Assembly: GCA_938034715.1 (NCBI GenBank)
Contig: CALHMM010000052.1
Span: 1 to 17,363 of the forward strand
Source of the DNA: Minisyncoccota bacterium
Lineage (GTDB): Bacteria; Patescibacteriota; Minisyncoccia; Moranbacterales; GCA-2747515
Length of the DNA stretch: 17,363 nucleotides
Reading direction: 5' to 3'
The notes under the pieces are model-generated. The model did no database searches and was not told where the DNA came from. It worked only from the letters and a program-made list of their open reading frames with translations. How positions within the stretch are numbered: the first letter of the stretch is position 1; every line of letters begins with the position of its first letter. A program made the translations under genes and the position numbers. Positions 7,228 through 14,089 of this stretch are shown here, piece by piece.

Positions 7228-7255
7228 TTGCCAGGAAGTTAACACATGATATACT
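7228..7255 (+). promoter_or_regulatory. Promoter of the MBL-fold gene
   Basis: -35 TTGCCA (7228-7233), 16-nt spacer, -10 TATACT (7250-7255). Start would fall near 7262, which argues for the downstream ATG at 7328 rather than 7256. A 7-bp inverted repeat ACTTTGG/CCAAAGT (7253-7259 and 7273-7279) overlaps the -10 and start point, and could be an operator or a hairpin at the 5' end of the mRNA. Confidence 0.65.
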
Positions 7256-7327
7256 TTGGATATAAATTCACCCCAAAGTAGACAAAACTGCCGAATTGAC
7301 ATACCTATTACTATATATCAGACAAAC

Positions 7328-7990
7328 ATGCATATTACATACCATGGACTCTCTTGTTTCAAAATTACAGCCAAGACATCTGGTCGAGGGAGTGATGATG
7401 TTACTATTGTACTTGGACCATATGGCAAGAAAAATGGTCTTAAGCCACTGCAATCAAAAGCAGATTTAATAGTAGTCCCACATAATTCAGACCCATTCAA
7501 TGGCACAGAAGGCCTTAGAGGGGACCCGACAATCCTAGACATCCCAGGAGAATATGCGGTAAAAGGTGCAAACATTGTTAGTCTGGAAGCGTCAGCAGAC
7601 ATGCAAGAAGGCAAGGAGCGCGGTAAAGCAACAATTTCAATTATCGACATAGAGAATATGAAACTGGTCTATTTAGGTGCTCTAGGTGCAGAGCTAACAC
7701 CTGATCAAATTGATGCTGCCTCAGGTGCAGATATTCTCTTTTTGCCAATTGGTGACGAAAAAGGACTCGATGGGAAAACTGCTGAAGTCCTGGCCAGAAA
7801 AATTGAAGCAAAAGTGATCATCCCAATGCAGTACAAGGCTAAAGGTATATCGCTTAGCAAATTGCGAGATACTTCCGACTTTTGTTCAAATATTGGAAAC
7901 TGTCCAAAAGAACAAGTAGAAAAATTGATCATAAAAGCGCAGGATATCGAAGAAAAAATGATGGAAGTGGTAATTTTAAAAATTTCCTAA
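7328..7990 (+). CDS. MBL-fold (UlaG-like) protein lacking the metal motif
   Basis: The start MHITYHGLSCFKIT (7328) gives 220 residues and is the usual opening of UlaG/YycJ-like metallo-beta-lactamase-fold proteins. The strand order fits the fold: ITYHGLSCFKI, TIVLGPYG, ADLIVVPHNSD (about 56-66), TILDIPGEYAVKGANI (about 77-92), KLVYLGALG, ADILFLPIGDE (about 136-146), KVIIPMQYK. In active members, ADLIVVPHNSD would read like VTHxHxDH; here only one His remains and the motif is VPHNSDPFNG, so the usual zinc site is gone. The GEY motif is kept. It may be a non-catalytic or differently acting paralogue. It opens an operon with a 117-residue membrane protein (39-nt gap) and possibly gyrA. Confidence 0.8.
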   Translation: MHITYHGLSCFKITAKTSGRGSDDVTIVLGPYGKKNGLKPLQSKADLIVVPHNSDPFNGTEGLRGDPTILDIPGEYAVKGANIVSLEASADMQEGKERGKATISIIDIENMKLVYLGALGAELTPDQIDAASGADILFLPIGDEKGLDGKTAEVLARKIEAKVIIPMQYKAKGISLSKLRDTSDFCSNIGNCPKEQVEKLIIKAQDIEEKMMEVVILKIS

Positions 7991-8029
7991 TGTGAAAAGA
8001 TCTGCGATAGTAAAACATAAAACGAAAAA

Positions 8030-8383
8030 ATGTTTGACATTGAGAAAAAGATTCATGATATAAGAAGTAAGCCAGAACACATACGCATGCGGTGGGTCTG
8101 GGTATTGGTTGCTATCAGTATGATTATTATCATCTTGATCTGGGCTATTTCTCTTAGGGTAAATCTGTCACAATCCCGTTCGGAGGGATCCAGTATCAAG
8201 GATTTCTCGCAATCTATAAAAAAGTCTCTAGATGGAGATGAGAAGGAAAATTCACTAGATGATCTTCTTAAAGAAGGAAAGCAAACCATAGAACAAACCA
8301 AAGATGCAAAAGACACAATTGGCGACCTTGATCTAGAGGGAGTCTCAGATCCAGGTGTATCGCTAGACAGCATTCTAGAGTAG
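8030..8383 (+). CDS. Small single-TM protein of unknown function
   Basis: 117 residues: a basic N-terminus (about 1-21), one strong membrane helix (about 22-42, WVWVLVAISMIIIILIWAI), then an acidic, Ser/Asp/Lys-rich, probably disordered or helical tail of about 75 residues. Positive residues before the helix suggest the N-terminus is cytoplasmic and the tail outside. The start at 8030 follows GAAAAA with no Shine-Dalgarno. It lies 39 nt after the MBL gene with no terminator between, so cotranscription is likely. Family not recognised. Confidence 0.75.
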   Translation: MFDIEKKIHDIRSKPEHIRMRWVWVLVAISMIIIILIWAISLRVNLSQSRSEGSSIKDFSQSIKKSLDGDEKENSLDDLLKEGKQTIEQTKDAKDTIGDLDLEGVSDPGVSLDSILE

Positions 8384-8394
8384 AAACTAAGCTA

Positions 8395-8403
8395 TGGTAT
8401 AAA
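8395..8403 (+). promoter_or_regulatory. Possible extended -10 promoter for gyrA
   Basis: TGGTATAAA (TG at 8395-8396, TATAAA at 8398-8403) lies in the 122-nt gap before gyrA. There is no good -35. The -10 lies in a small inverted repeat GGTAT/ATACC. A start near 8410 would leave a leader of about 95 nt in which I see no other clear signal. gyrA may instead be transcribed from the MBL promoter. Confidence 0.3.
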
Positions 8404-8505
8404 TGTATACCAAGTGGATAAATTGTATACTAACTGCTAGACGATACCAGATTATTCAGGCACAATAGAAAATCAATTACAGCATTTACATCACACAGAA
8501 CAAAT

Positions 8506-10968
8506 ATGGCAAAGAAAAAGGCAGAAGCAAACATCCAACCTCTTCATGAAGTATCTAGTCGCCCGATCGTTAAGGAGATGCAGCAATCGTACCTAGAATA
8601 CGCGATGAGCGTAATCATTTCGCGAGCTCTACCAGACGTACGCGATGGTATGAAGCCAGTACATAGACGCATTCTTTACTCCATGTGGAAGACTGGTCTT
8701 AAGCCTGGGGCAAAATTCCGCAAAAGTGCGACAGTTGTTGGTGAGGTGCTTGGTAAGTACCATCCCCACGGTGATACTGCCGTTTATGACTCAATGGTCC
8801 GCATGGCGCAGGACTTTTCGCTTCGCTATCCACTGATCTGGGGACAGGGGAACTTTGGCTCTATGGATGGAGACGGTGCTGCAGCATATAGGTATACAGA
8901 AGCCAAGCTGCAACACATCGCAGAGGAGATGTTGTTTGATATAGAGAAAAATACCGTTGATTTCCGACCGAACTTTGATGGAGTACACAAGGAGCCAACT
9001 GTATTGCCTGCAAAGCTGCCGCAGCTCTTGCTCAATGGAACAATGGGTATCGCTGTGGGAATGGCAACAAACATTCCACCGCACAACCTTCGTGAACTCT
9101 CAGCAGCAATCGTGCACTTGCTAGGGAACAAAAATGCAACTGTCGATGAACTTGCAGAGTTCGTCACAGGACCAGATTTCCCTACAGGAGGAGTCATCTA
9201 CAATAAAAAAGATATAAGAGAAGCTTACAAAACTGGACGTGGAAAGATCGTTACACGAGCCCAAGCAACAATTGAAGAAGAAAAGGCAGGCCAATTCTCA
9301 ATCATAGTGACAGAGATGACCTATCTTACAAATAAGGCGACACTCGTTGAAAAAATCGCAAATCTTGTACGGGACAAGAAAATTATGGGTATCAAGGCAT
9401 TGCGTGATGAGTCAAGTAAAGACGGTGTACGAGTCGTAGTAGACTTAAAAAAGGAGGCTTACCCACAGAAAGTACTCAATCAGCTCTACACACTCACAGA
9501 CTTGCAGAAAAATTTCAATGTAAACATGCTTGCGCTCGTTGATGGGATAGAACCTCGTATACTCAACCTGAAAGAAATACTACAATACTACATCGTCCAT
9601 AGGCAAGAGGTTGTTAGGCGCCGTACACAGTTTGATCTAGATCGAGCCCTAGAGCGCGCACACATTCTCGAAGGCTTGAAAAAGGCACTCGACCACATCG
9701 ACGCAGTGATTAAGATTATCCGTGCAAGTAAAACCAGAGAAGAAGCGGCGCAAAATCTCATAAAAAAGTTTAAATTCTCAGACGTGCAGGCGCAGGCTAT
9801 CCTCGAAATGCGTCTACAAACACTTGCTGGACTTGAAAGGAAGAAAATCGAAGACGAACTAGCTGAAAAACTTGCACTGATCAAAAAACTACAGGCAATC
9901 CTCGCGAGCGAAGCCAAGATGAAATCCATTATCAAGAAAGAGCTTGAAGAACTTACAGAAAAATTTGGCGATGATCGCAAGACAAAAGTTGTCAAGGGTG
10001 CTGTAGGTGAATTCAAACAAGAAGACCTTGTGCCAGATGAAGAGGCAATTATTACTTTGACAAGTGACGGCTACATCAAACGCATGAGTCCAAATGTTTA
10101 CCGCACGCAGAAACGCGGTGGTAAGGGTGTAATTGGCGCAGCAACCAAGGAAGATACAAGTGTGCAGCACGTATTAAGCATTACGACACACGACAATCTC
10201 TTCTTTTTTACAAACTCTGGGAAAGTATACCAAACGAAGGCCTATGAAATACCAGAAGCCAGTAGAACTGCAAAAGGCAATGCGATTGTGAACTTCCTAC
10301 AGCTCGCAGGAGACGAGGAAGTTACTGAAATTATTCCTTTTAACAAGGAAGACAACTTCAAGTACTTATTCATGGCAACCACCCATGCTGTAGTAAAGAA
10401 AGTAAAAATTGCAGATTTTGACAACGTCAGAAAAAGTGGCCTCATTGCAGTAAAACTTGAAAAGGGCGATCAGCTCAAATGGGTCAAGCCGACAACTGGT
10501 AGCGACGAGATCTCTATGATTACAGCAGGTGGGGCAGCAATTCGCTTCAAAGAGTCTGATGTGCGGCCAATGGGTAGAGGCGCCGCAGGCGTACGAGGCA
10601 TTCGATTGAAAGGAGATGACCTTGTCGTAGGGATGGACCTCGCCTTTAAAGGTCAAAAGGGTACTCAGCTCCTAATCGTCACAGAGAACGGGATGGGGAA
10701 AAGGACAAATCTAACACAGTACAAAATCCAAAAACGTGGCGGAAGTGGTATAAAAACGGCAAACATTACACCAAGAACTGGAAAGATCGTAGCTGCATAC
10801 ATAGTTAGCGCAGATGACACTGACAGCGATCTAATTATTACCTCACAAAACGGTCAGATTATCCGCATTGCCCTAGGCGATATCTCGACCCTAGGAAGAG
10901 CAACGCAAGGAGTGACCATTATGAAGCCCAAAAGAGGGGATCATATAAGTGCAGCCGCTATTCTGTAA
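8506..10968 (+). CDS. gyrA: DNA gyrase subunit A
   Basis: GyrA is the breakage-reunion subunit of the A2B2 gyrase that introduces negative supercoils. 820 residues. Seen: N-terminal MSVIISRALPDVRDGMKPVHRR block (about 34-55), quinolone-region GKYHPHGDTAVYD with Thr91 at the place of E. coli Ser83, catalytic Tyr130 in AAAYRYTE, tower and coiled-coil segment about 360-490, and a C-terminal beta-pinwheel from about 505. The GyrA box appears as QKRGGKG (535-541), which argues for gyrase rather than ParC. Repeated pinwheel blades follow (SGKVYQTKAYEIP, GGAAIRFKESDVRPMGRGAAGVRG, NGMGKRTNLTQYKIQKRGG, NGQIIRIALGDI). No intein. The start MAKKKAEANI at 8506 has no Shine-Dalgarno (upstream CACAGAACAAAT). 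It ends 20 nt before a terminator. Confidence 0.98.
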   Translation: MAKKKAEANIQPLHEVSSRPIVKEMQQSYLEYAMSVIISRALPDVRDGMKPVHRRILYSMWKTGLKPGAKFRKSATVVGEVLGKYHPHGDTAVYDSMVRMAQDFSLRYPLIWGQGNFGSMDGDGAAAYRYTEAKLQHIAEEMLFDIEKNTVDFRPNFDGVHKEPTVLPAKLPQLLLNGTMGIAVGMATNIPPHNLRELSAAIVHLLGNKNATVDELAEFVTGPDFPTGGVIYNKKDIREAYKTGRGKIVTRAQATIEEEKAGQFSIIVTEMTYLTNKATLVEKIANLVRDKKIMGIKALRDESSKDGVRVVVDLKKEAYPQKVLNQLYTLTDLQKNFNVNMLALVDGIEPRILNLKEILQYYIVHRQEVVRRRTQFDLDRALERAHILEGLKKALDHIDAVIKIIRASKTREEAAQNLIKKFKFSDVQAQAILEMRLQTLAGLERKKIEDELAEKLALIKKLQAILASEAKMKSIIKKELEELTEKFGDDRKTKVVKGAVGEFKQEDLVPDEEAIITLTSDGYIKRMSPNVYRTQKRGGKGVIGAATKEDTSVQHVLSITTHDNLFFFTNSGKVYQTKAYEIPEASRTAKGNAIVNFLQLAGDEEVTEIIPFNKEDNFKYLFMATTHAVVKKVKIADFDNVRKSGLIAVKLEKGDQLKWVKPTTGSDEISMITAGGAAIRFKESDVRPMGRGAAGVRGIRLKGDDLVVGMDLAFKGQKGTQLLIVTENGMGKRTNLTQYKIQKRGGSGIKTANITPRTGKIVAAYIVSADDTDSDLIITSQNGQIIRIALGDISTLGRATQGVTIMKPKRGDHISAAAIL

Positions 10969-10988
10969 CAGAACGCGAGATAACAATG

Positions 10989-11014
10989 AACCCCTGAGAT
11001 AATCAGGGGTTTTA
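10989..11014 (+). terminator. Intrinsic terminator after gyrA
   Basis: Stem AACCCCTGA/TCAGGGGTT (10989-10997 and 11003-11011) with a GATAA loop, followed by TTATTA. The remaining 90 nt up to the convergent membrane-protein gene show nothing else. Confidence 0.88.
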
Positions 11015-11105
11015 TTATGGGGAAATCACCTCCGCAGAAATCAGCAAATCAAGATTACCAAACTTAGTTCACACGAGTGTTTGCATGCCATTTCGGCAAG
11101 TATTT

Positions 11106-12626
11106 TTAAGAATCATCACAGGTATAGGTTCCTATATTGTTTGTTAAGGTGTGTGGACGAACATCTAACACCAAACTAAACTCCTTAGGATCTGCAATCT
11201 GACTACAGAGTGAGGAGAAAATACTCTTATAAACTCGCTCCTCAGGATAAATAGGGACGCCCAGCTCAGTAAAAGACCAAGCTTGCAAATCTAAGTGTGC
11301 AGTTTCGTTATGACTCGCATAAATAAACTTCTGAACGTCCTGAGGGACAGCACTTGTAGACTCCTCTGGGATAAGTACAAATCCCTGTGTAGCGTTGCCA
11401 GAATACAAAGAAAAAGATGGGTAAGAGTCCCATAACTGCACAAAACTAAACGCAGGCATAACAACAAACAAGAAAACAACCAGTCTTTGGGCCCATGAAA
11501 TTCCCATGAGAAACCCTTTCCAATCCCTACCAACGCAATCCTCGTCAGGCCAAAAAAGGAAATAAACAAAAAGAAAAATGACAATATTCCAAGGCCACAC
11601 AACAGCATTCCATGCATAACCAAACGGTCCAATAGACGCAACTAAAAACGCAAGCATTAATCCTGCGAAAACTACTGCCACTCGAGAGAACCTACGCACC
11701 AAAAACCCCAAGCCGATTCCCATTTCTATAAGTGGAACCAGGCAACCAGCGACCAAGATCGACAGAGAGAGTAGTGGAGAGGGTGCGAAGGTACTAACAA
11801 CAGGCTGTACAAACCAAGGAAATATCTCTGTAACAAATGTCGGATTAAGCTTCTGCAGACCACTGTAGAAGTAGATGGAAGCAATAATCATACGCAGGAT
11901 ATTCAGCGTCACTAGAATACCTTTGTTGTCACTCTTATCCCAAGAAAACAAACCAAGTGCCAAAAGCATGAAGCTGTACTGATAGAACCAAGGCTGTAAT
12001 CGCATTTGATCAAAAAGACAAAGTACCACAGCAAGTCCAAAAAATAAGAAAATAAGCTTTTGAGGACGAGGTGTGCAGAAGATTAGAATTGCAGCTATAA
12101 CAAGTAAAACACCCACTATAACAATGAGTCCCTCAGGAACTACTGCCAATGATGTAAAAAAGGGACTTGTTGGGAAAGATCGCTCGCCAAACCACAGCGG
12201 ATAAGATAGAGAAAGCCCGCTTAGTAAGCCAATTATAGTAAGAAGCTTGATCCAGAGTAATCGGGAACCGAGACCAAAGACAAAATGGCGATGGCGCGAG
12301 ACAAGGAAATAGCCAAGCATTAATACCTGGTTAACGATAGGAAGTCTTCCAGCGCGCGCGAGGCGTCGATATCTGGGATAAGCCTCCAAAATCCTTAGCA
12401 TAGCATTTGCATTTTTGTGCAGGCCAGCTTCGTCAGATACGTAAATCTCATTCAGTGCCTCCTCTTTGCTGACGTCTTTAGGTAAAAACCCTCGCGTAAC
12501 ATCCCTTGTCTCAAATTTGTCGCTCTGTGGAGACTGATGAATTTTGGAAACAAAGGCCTGGCACAACGAGCACTCACCATCATAAAACACATCTGATTTT
12601 GCAATTCTATCTTTGTCCTTAGTCAT
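11106..12626 (-). CDS. DCC-type thiol-disulfide domain fused to HTTM-like membrane domain
   Basis: 506 residues in two parts. Residues about 11-115 resemble the DCC1/DUF393 thioredoxin-like family: VFYDGECSLC with Cys19 and Cys22 forming CxxC, then a region ending in RLARAGRLPIVNQV and a short hydrophobic hairpin. From about 122 on there are roughly nine to ten membrane helices. The block YFYSGLQKLNP (about 252-262) recalls the HTTM/GGCX-like and DoxX families, as does LWDSYPSFSLYSGN (about 398-411), after which comes a soluble C-terminal domain of about 95 residues with Cys474 and Cys504. HTTM proteins include vitamin K-dependent gamma-carboxylase; I infer a redox or quinone-linked envelope role, not a proven activity. 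The gene has its own promoter, which diverges from that of rpsO and seems to share its -35 box. Confidence 0.7.
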   Translation of the reverse strand: MTKDKDRIAKSDVFYDGECSLCQAFVSKIHQSPQSDKFETRDVTRGFLPKDVSKEEALNEIYVSDEAGLHKNANAMLRILEAYPRYRRLARAGRLPIVNQVLMLGYFLVSRHRHFVFGLGSRLLWIKLLTIIGLLSGLSLSYPLWFGERSFPTSPFFTSLAVVPEGLIVIVGVLLVIAAILIFCTPRPQKLIFLFFGLAVVLCLFDQMRLQPWFYQYSFMLLALGLFSWDKSDNKGILVTLNILRMIIASIYFYSGLQKLNPTFVTEIFPWFVQPVVSTFAPSPLLSLSILVAGCLVPLIEMGIGLGFLVRRFSRVAVVFAGLMLAFLVASIGPFGYAWNAVVWPWNIVIFLFVYFLFWPDEDCVGRDWKGFLMGISWAQRLVVFLFVVMPAFSFVQLWDSYPSFSLYSGNATQGFVLIPEESTSAVPQDVQKFIYASHNETAHLDLQAWSFTELGVPIYPEERVYKSIFSSLCSQIADPKEFSLVLDVRPHTLTNNIGTYTCDDS

Positions 12627-12654
12627 ATCATCAATGATACCATTGCAGAACTCT

Positions 12655-12683
12655 TATCTAAAACGAGGATGACTCACTTGCAA
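12655..12683 (-). promoter_or_regulatory. Promoter of the DCC/HTTM fusion gene
   Basis: On the minus strand, -35 TTGCAA (12678-12683), 17-nt spacer, -10 TAGATA (12655-12660). Start near 12648 leaves a leader of about 22 nt before the ATG at 12626. The -35 hexamer is self-complementary and is the same six bases used by the rpsO promoter on the other strand. Confidence 0.6.
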
Positions 12684-12706
12684 TAATGAGCAATAGGTGC
12701 TATAAT
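12678..12706 (+). promoter_or_regulatory. Promoter of rpsO
   Basis: -35 TTGCAA (12678-12683), 17-nt spacer, consensus -10 TATAAT (12701-12706). Start near 12713 gives a leader of about 67 nt before rpsO. Confidence 0.85.
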
Positions 12707-12734
12707 CTGTCTATTAATACATATTAGTTCTCGC

Positions 12735-12764
12735 GCAGAGTGGTCATCACGGTGACGACCCTGC
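12735..12764 (+). promoter_or_regulatory. Hairpin in the rpsO leader, candidate S15 autoregulatory site
   Basis: GCAG (12735-12738) pairs with CTGC (12761-12764) and GGTC (12742-12745) with GACC (12757-12760), leaving a 3-nt AGT bulge on the 5' side; a short TCA/TGA stem with loop CGG caps it. The hairpin ends 15 nt before the ATG. S15 represses its own translation through leader structures in several bacteria; that this is such a site is inference. Confidence 0.4.
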
Positions 12765-12779
12765 AGCAGAAACAAAACA

Positions 12780-13052
12780 ATGCTTACTAAAAGGCAAAAG
12801 ATCAACGCGACAAAAGATGTGGTGCGGCATGAGAAAGATAGTGGATCTCCAGAATATCAGATCGCTATGTTTACAGTTCGTATCAAAAAACTTACTGCAC
12901 ACTTGAAAAAAAACATCCACGACTTTCATTCACGACGCGGACTTCTAAAAATCGTTGCCAAGAGAAAGAAGTTGCTCACCTATCTAGCAACCAAAGACCC
13001 AAAGGCCTACAAAGCTTTGAGTAAGAAGCTTGGTCTCAAGGTAAAAAAATAG
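12780..13052 (+). CDS. rpsO: 30S ribosomal protein S15
   Basis: S15 binds the three-way junction of helices 20-22 in 16S rRNA and helps assemble the platform of the small subunit. 90 residues, a normal length. The conserved features are present: GSPEYQIAMFTVRI (about 22-35), the HSRRGLL motif (about 50-56) that contacts rRNA, KRKKLLTYL, and LGLKVKK at the end. The start MLTKRQK at 12780 has no Shine-Dalgarno (upstream GCAGAAACAAAACA). It is separated from the next gene by a strong terminator; the order rpsO ... pnp found here is common across bacteria. Confidence 0.98.
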   Translation: MLTKRQKINATKDVVRHEKDSGSPEYQIAMFTVRIKKLTAHLKKNIHDFHSRRGLLKIVAKRKKLLTYLATKDPKAYKALSKKLGLKVKK

Positions 13053-13059
13053 ATCTCTC

Positions 13060-13090
13060 AGAAGCACTCTTCGGAGTGCTTCTCTATTTC
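13060..13090 (+). terminator. Intrinsic terminator after rpsO
   Basis: A perfect 10-bp stem AGAAGCACTC/GAGTGCTTCT (13060-13069 and 13074-13083) capped by a stable UUCG tetraloop, followed by CTATTTCTA, a modest U-rich tail. It begins 8 nt after the stop codon. Confidence 0.82.
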
Positions 13091-13224
13091 TATATGCTCT
13101 CTTGTTAAGTAGGAAAGGCCTAGTGTGATAAGACATAAGATAAAGCATAGTGACCGTATCGCACTTATACGATACACTTTATAAAGGAGAGGTGACTATT
13201 TTAAACCTCTACAATAACATACAT

Positions 13225-13860
13225 ATGAAACATAAGGATCAGCGAGTCTGCATTCTCGTAGACATACAAAATCTCTATTACAGTGCTCGTGTACTGCATA
13301 ACAAAAAAGTAAATTTCAAGAACCTCCTCGACGGAGCGCTTGAAGGAAGGAAACTCATCAGAGCGATCGGATACGGTATCTCAACCGAAGAGGCACATGA
13401 AGACGCATTCTTTGATGCCCTGGAAAATGCAGGTTATGAGGTAAAAACAAAATCTCTACAAATATTCACAGGAGGTCAAAAAAAAGGTGATTGGGATGTT
13501 GGAATAGCTGTAGATGCTATTAAACTAGCTGCAAAAGCAGACGTCATCATCTTAGCTTCTGGAGATGGAGACTACATTCCACTGGTAAACTATATACAGA
13601 CCACAACAGGCTGCAGGGTAGAAGGAGTTGCATTTGCTGAAAGTACTAGCACGAGACTGATAGAAACAGTTGATGATTTTCTAAATCTCTCCGAGGACAA
13701 GGATAAATACCTCATAGGCCATCGTGCACCACAGACTAGTGCAAAGGTAATCAAACCAGAAAAGAAGTCTTCTAAAGTTCAATCATCACCTAAGAAGCGA
13801 AGTCTCACAGCAGCAAAGAAAGCAACAAGGCAAACAAGATCAAAAAAACAAAAGAAATAG
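13225..13860 (+). CDS. NYN-domain (LabA/DUF88-like) putative ribonuclease
   Basis: NYN domains are PIN-like, metal-dependent nucleases acting on RNA. The start MKHKDQRVCILVD at 13225 gives 211 residues and puts the first beta strand close to the N-terminus; the frame could begin earlier at GTG 13150 or GTG 13192. Acidic residues expected in the metal site are present: ILVDIQNLYY (about 9-18), GDWDVGIAVDAIKLA (about 86-100) and ASGDGDYIPLV (about 110-120). After about residue 165 comes a Lys/Ser/Arg-rich disordered tail that could bind RNA. An AAAGGAG at 13183-13189 lies too far upstream of 13225 to serve as its Shine-Dalgarno and falls beside an AGAGGT/ACCTCT inverted repeat. It sits between rpsO and pnp, which suggests a role in RNA turnover. 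I see no clear promoter in the 140 nt before it. Confidence 0.85.
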   Translation: MKHKDQRVCILVDIQNLYYSARVLHNKKVNFKNLLDGALEGRKLIRAIGYGISTEEAHEDAFFDALENAGYEVKTKSLQIFTGGQKKGDWDVGIAVDAIKLAAKADVIILASGDGDYIPLVNYIQTTTGCRVEGVAFAESTSTRLIETVDDFLNLSEDKDKYLIGHRAPQTSAKVIKPEKKSSKVQSSPKKRSLTAAKKATRQTRSKKQKK

Positions 13861-13876
13861 GCAGATTTACTGCCTA
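13858..13876 (+). other. Hairpin starting at the NYN stop codon
   Basis: TAGGCAG/CTGCCTA (13858-13864 and 13870-13876), loop ATTTA, 7 perfect pairs; the stop codon TAG forms the base of the stem. No U-tract follows, so it is not a typical terminator; the real one is 50 nt downstream. Confidence 0.5.
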
Positions 13877-13925
13877 GACGCACGAATCTAAAGGTCTGAA
13901 CCTCTGATCATCATTGACTTTTACA

Positions 13926-13957
13926 CAAGAGCCTGTCACACTTGAGACAGGCTTTTG
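13926..13957 (+). terminator. Intrinsic terminator after the NYN gene
   Basis: Core stem AGCCTGTC/GACAGGCT (13930-13937 and 13946-13953), extended by four pairs including one G-U to CAAG/TTTG, with an 8-nt loop and a TTTTG end. It separates the NYN gene from pnp. Confidence 0.8.
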
Positions 13958-14021
13958 TAATGAAGCTGGTAAATAATAATAGCACAATCTCTCATTCGGA
14001 TAACCTACGAATGTACATACC

Positions 14022-14027
14022 TATACT
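14022..14027 (+). promoter_or_regulatory. Possible -10 box of pnp
   Basis: TATACT at 14022-14027, 63 nt before the pnp start codon and after the NYN terminator, so pnp needs a promoter about here. No recognisable -35 lies 16-18 nt upstream. Confidence 0.3.
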
Positions 14028-14089
14028 GCACAATGTGAAGTATTGATGTGTAGATTTGTAGGGCAATGCGAGTATTACTGCAAAAAAAC

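Noticed and set aside
7256..7327. 24-codon extension of the MBL protein
   Set aside because: ATG 7256 directly abuts the predicted -10 box, upstream of the likely transcription start; the fold begins at 7328.
8506..10968. Intein or ParC identity for the topoisomerase gene
   Set aside because: Sequence is continuous through the active-site Tyr with no insertion, and a GyrA box-like QKRGGKG is present.
13183..13194. AAAGGAG followed by GTG 13192 as start of the NYN gene
   Set aside because: Spacing to the GTG is only about 2 nt, and the extra residues do not resemble the family; 13225 fits better, though this is not certain.
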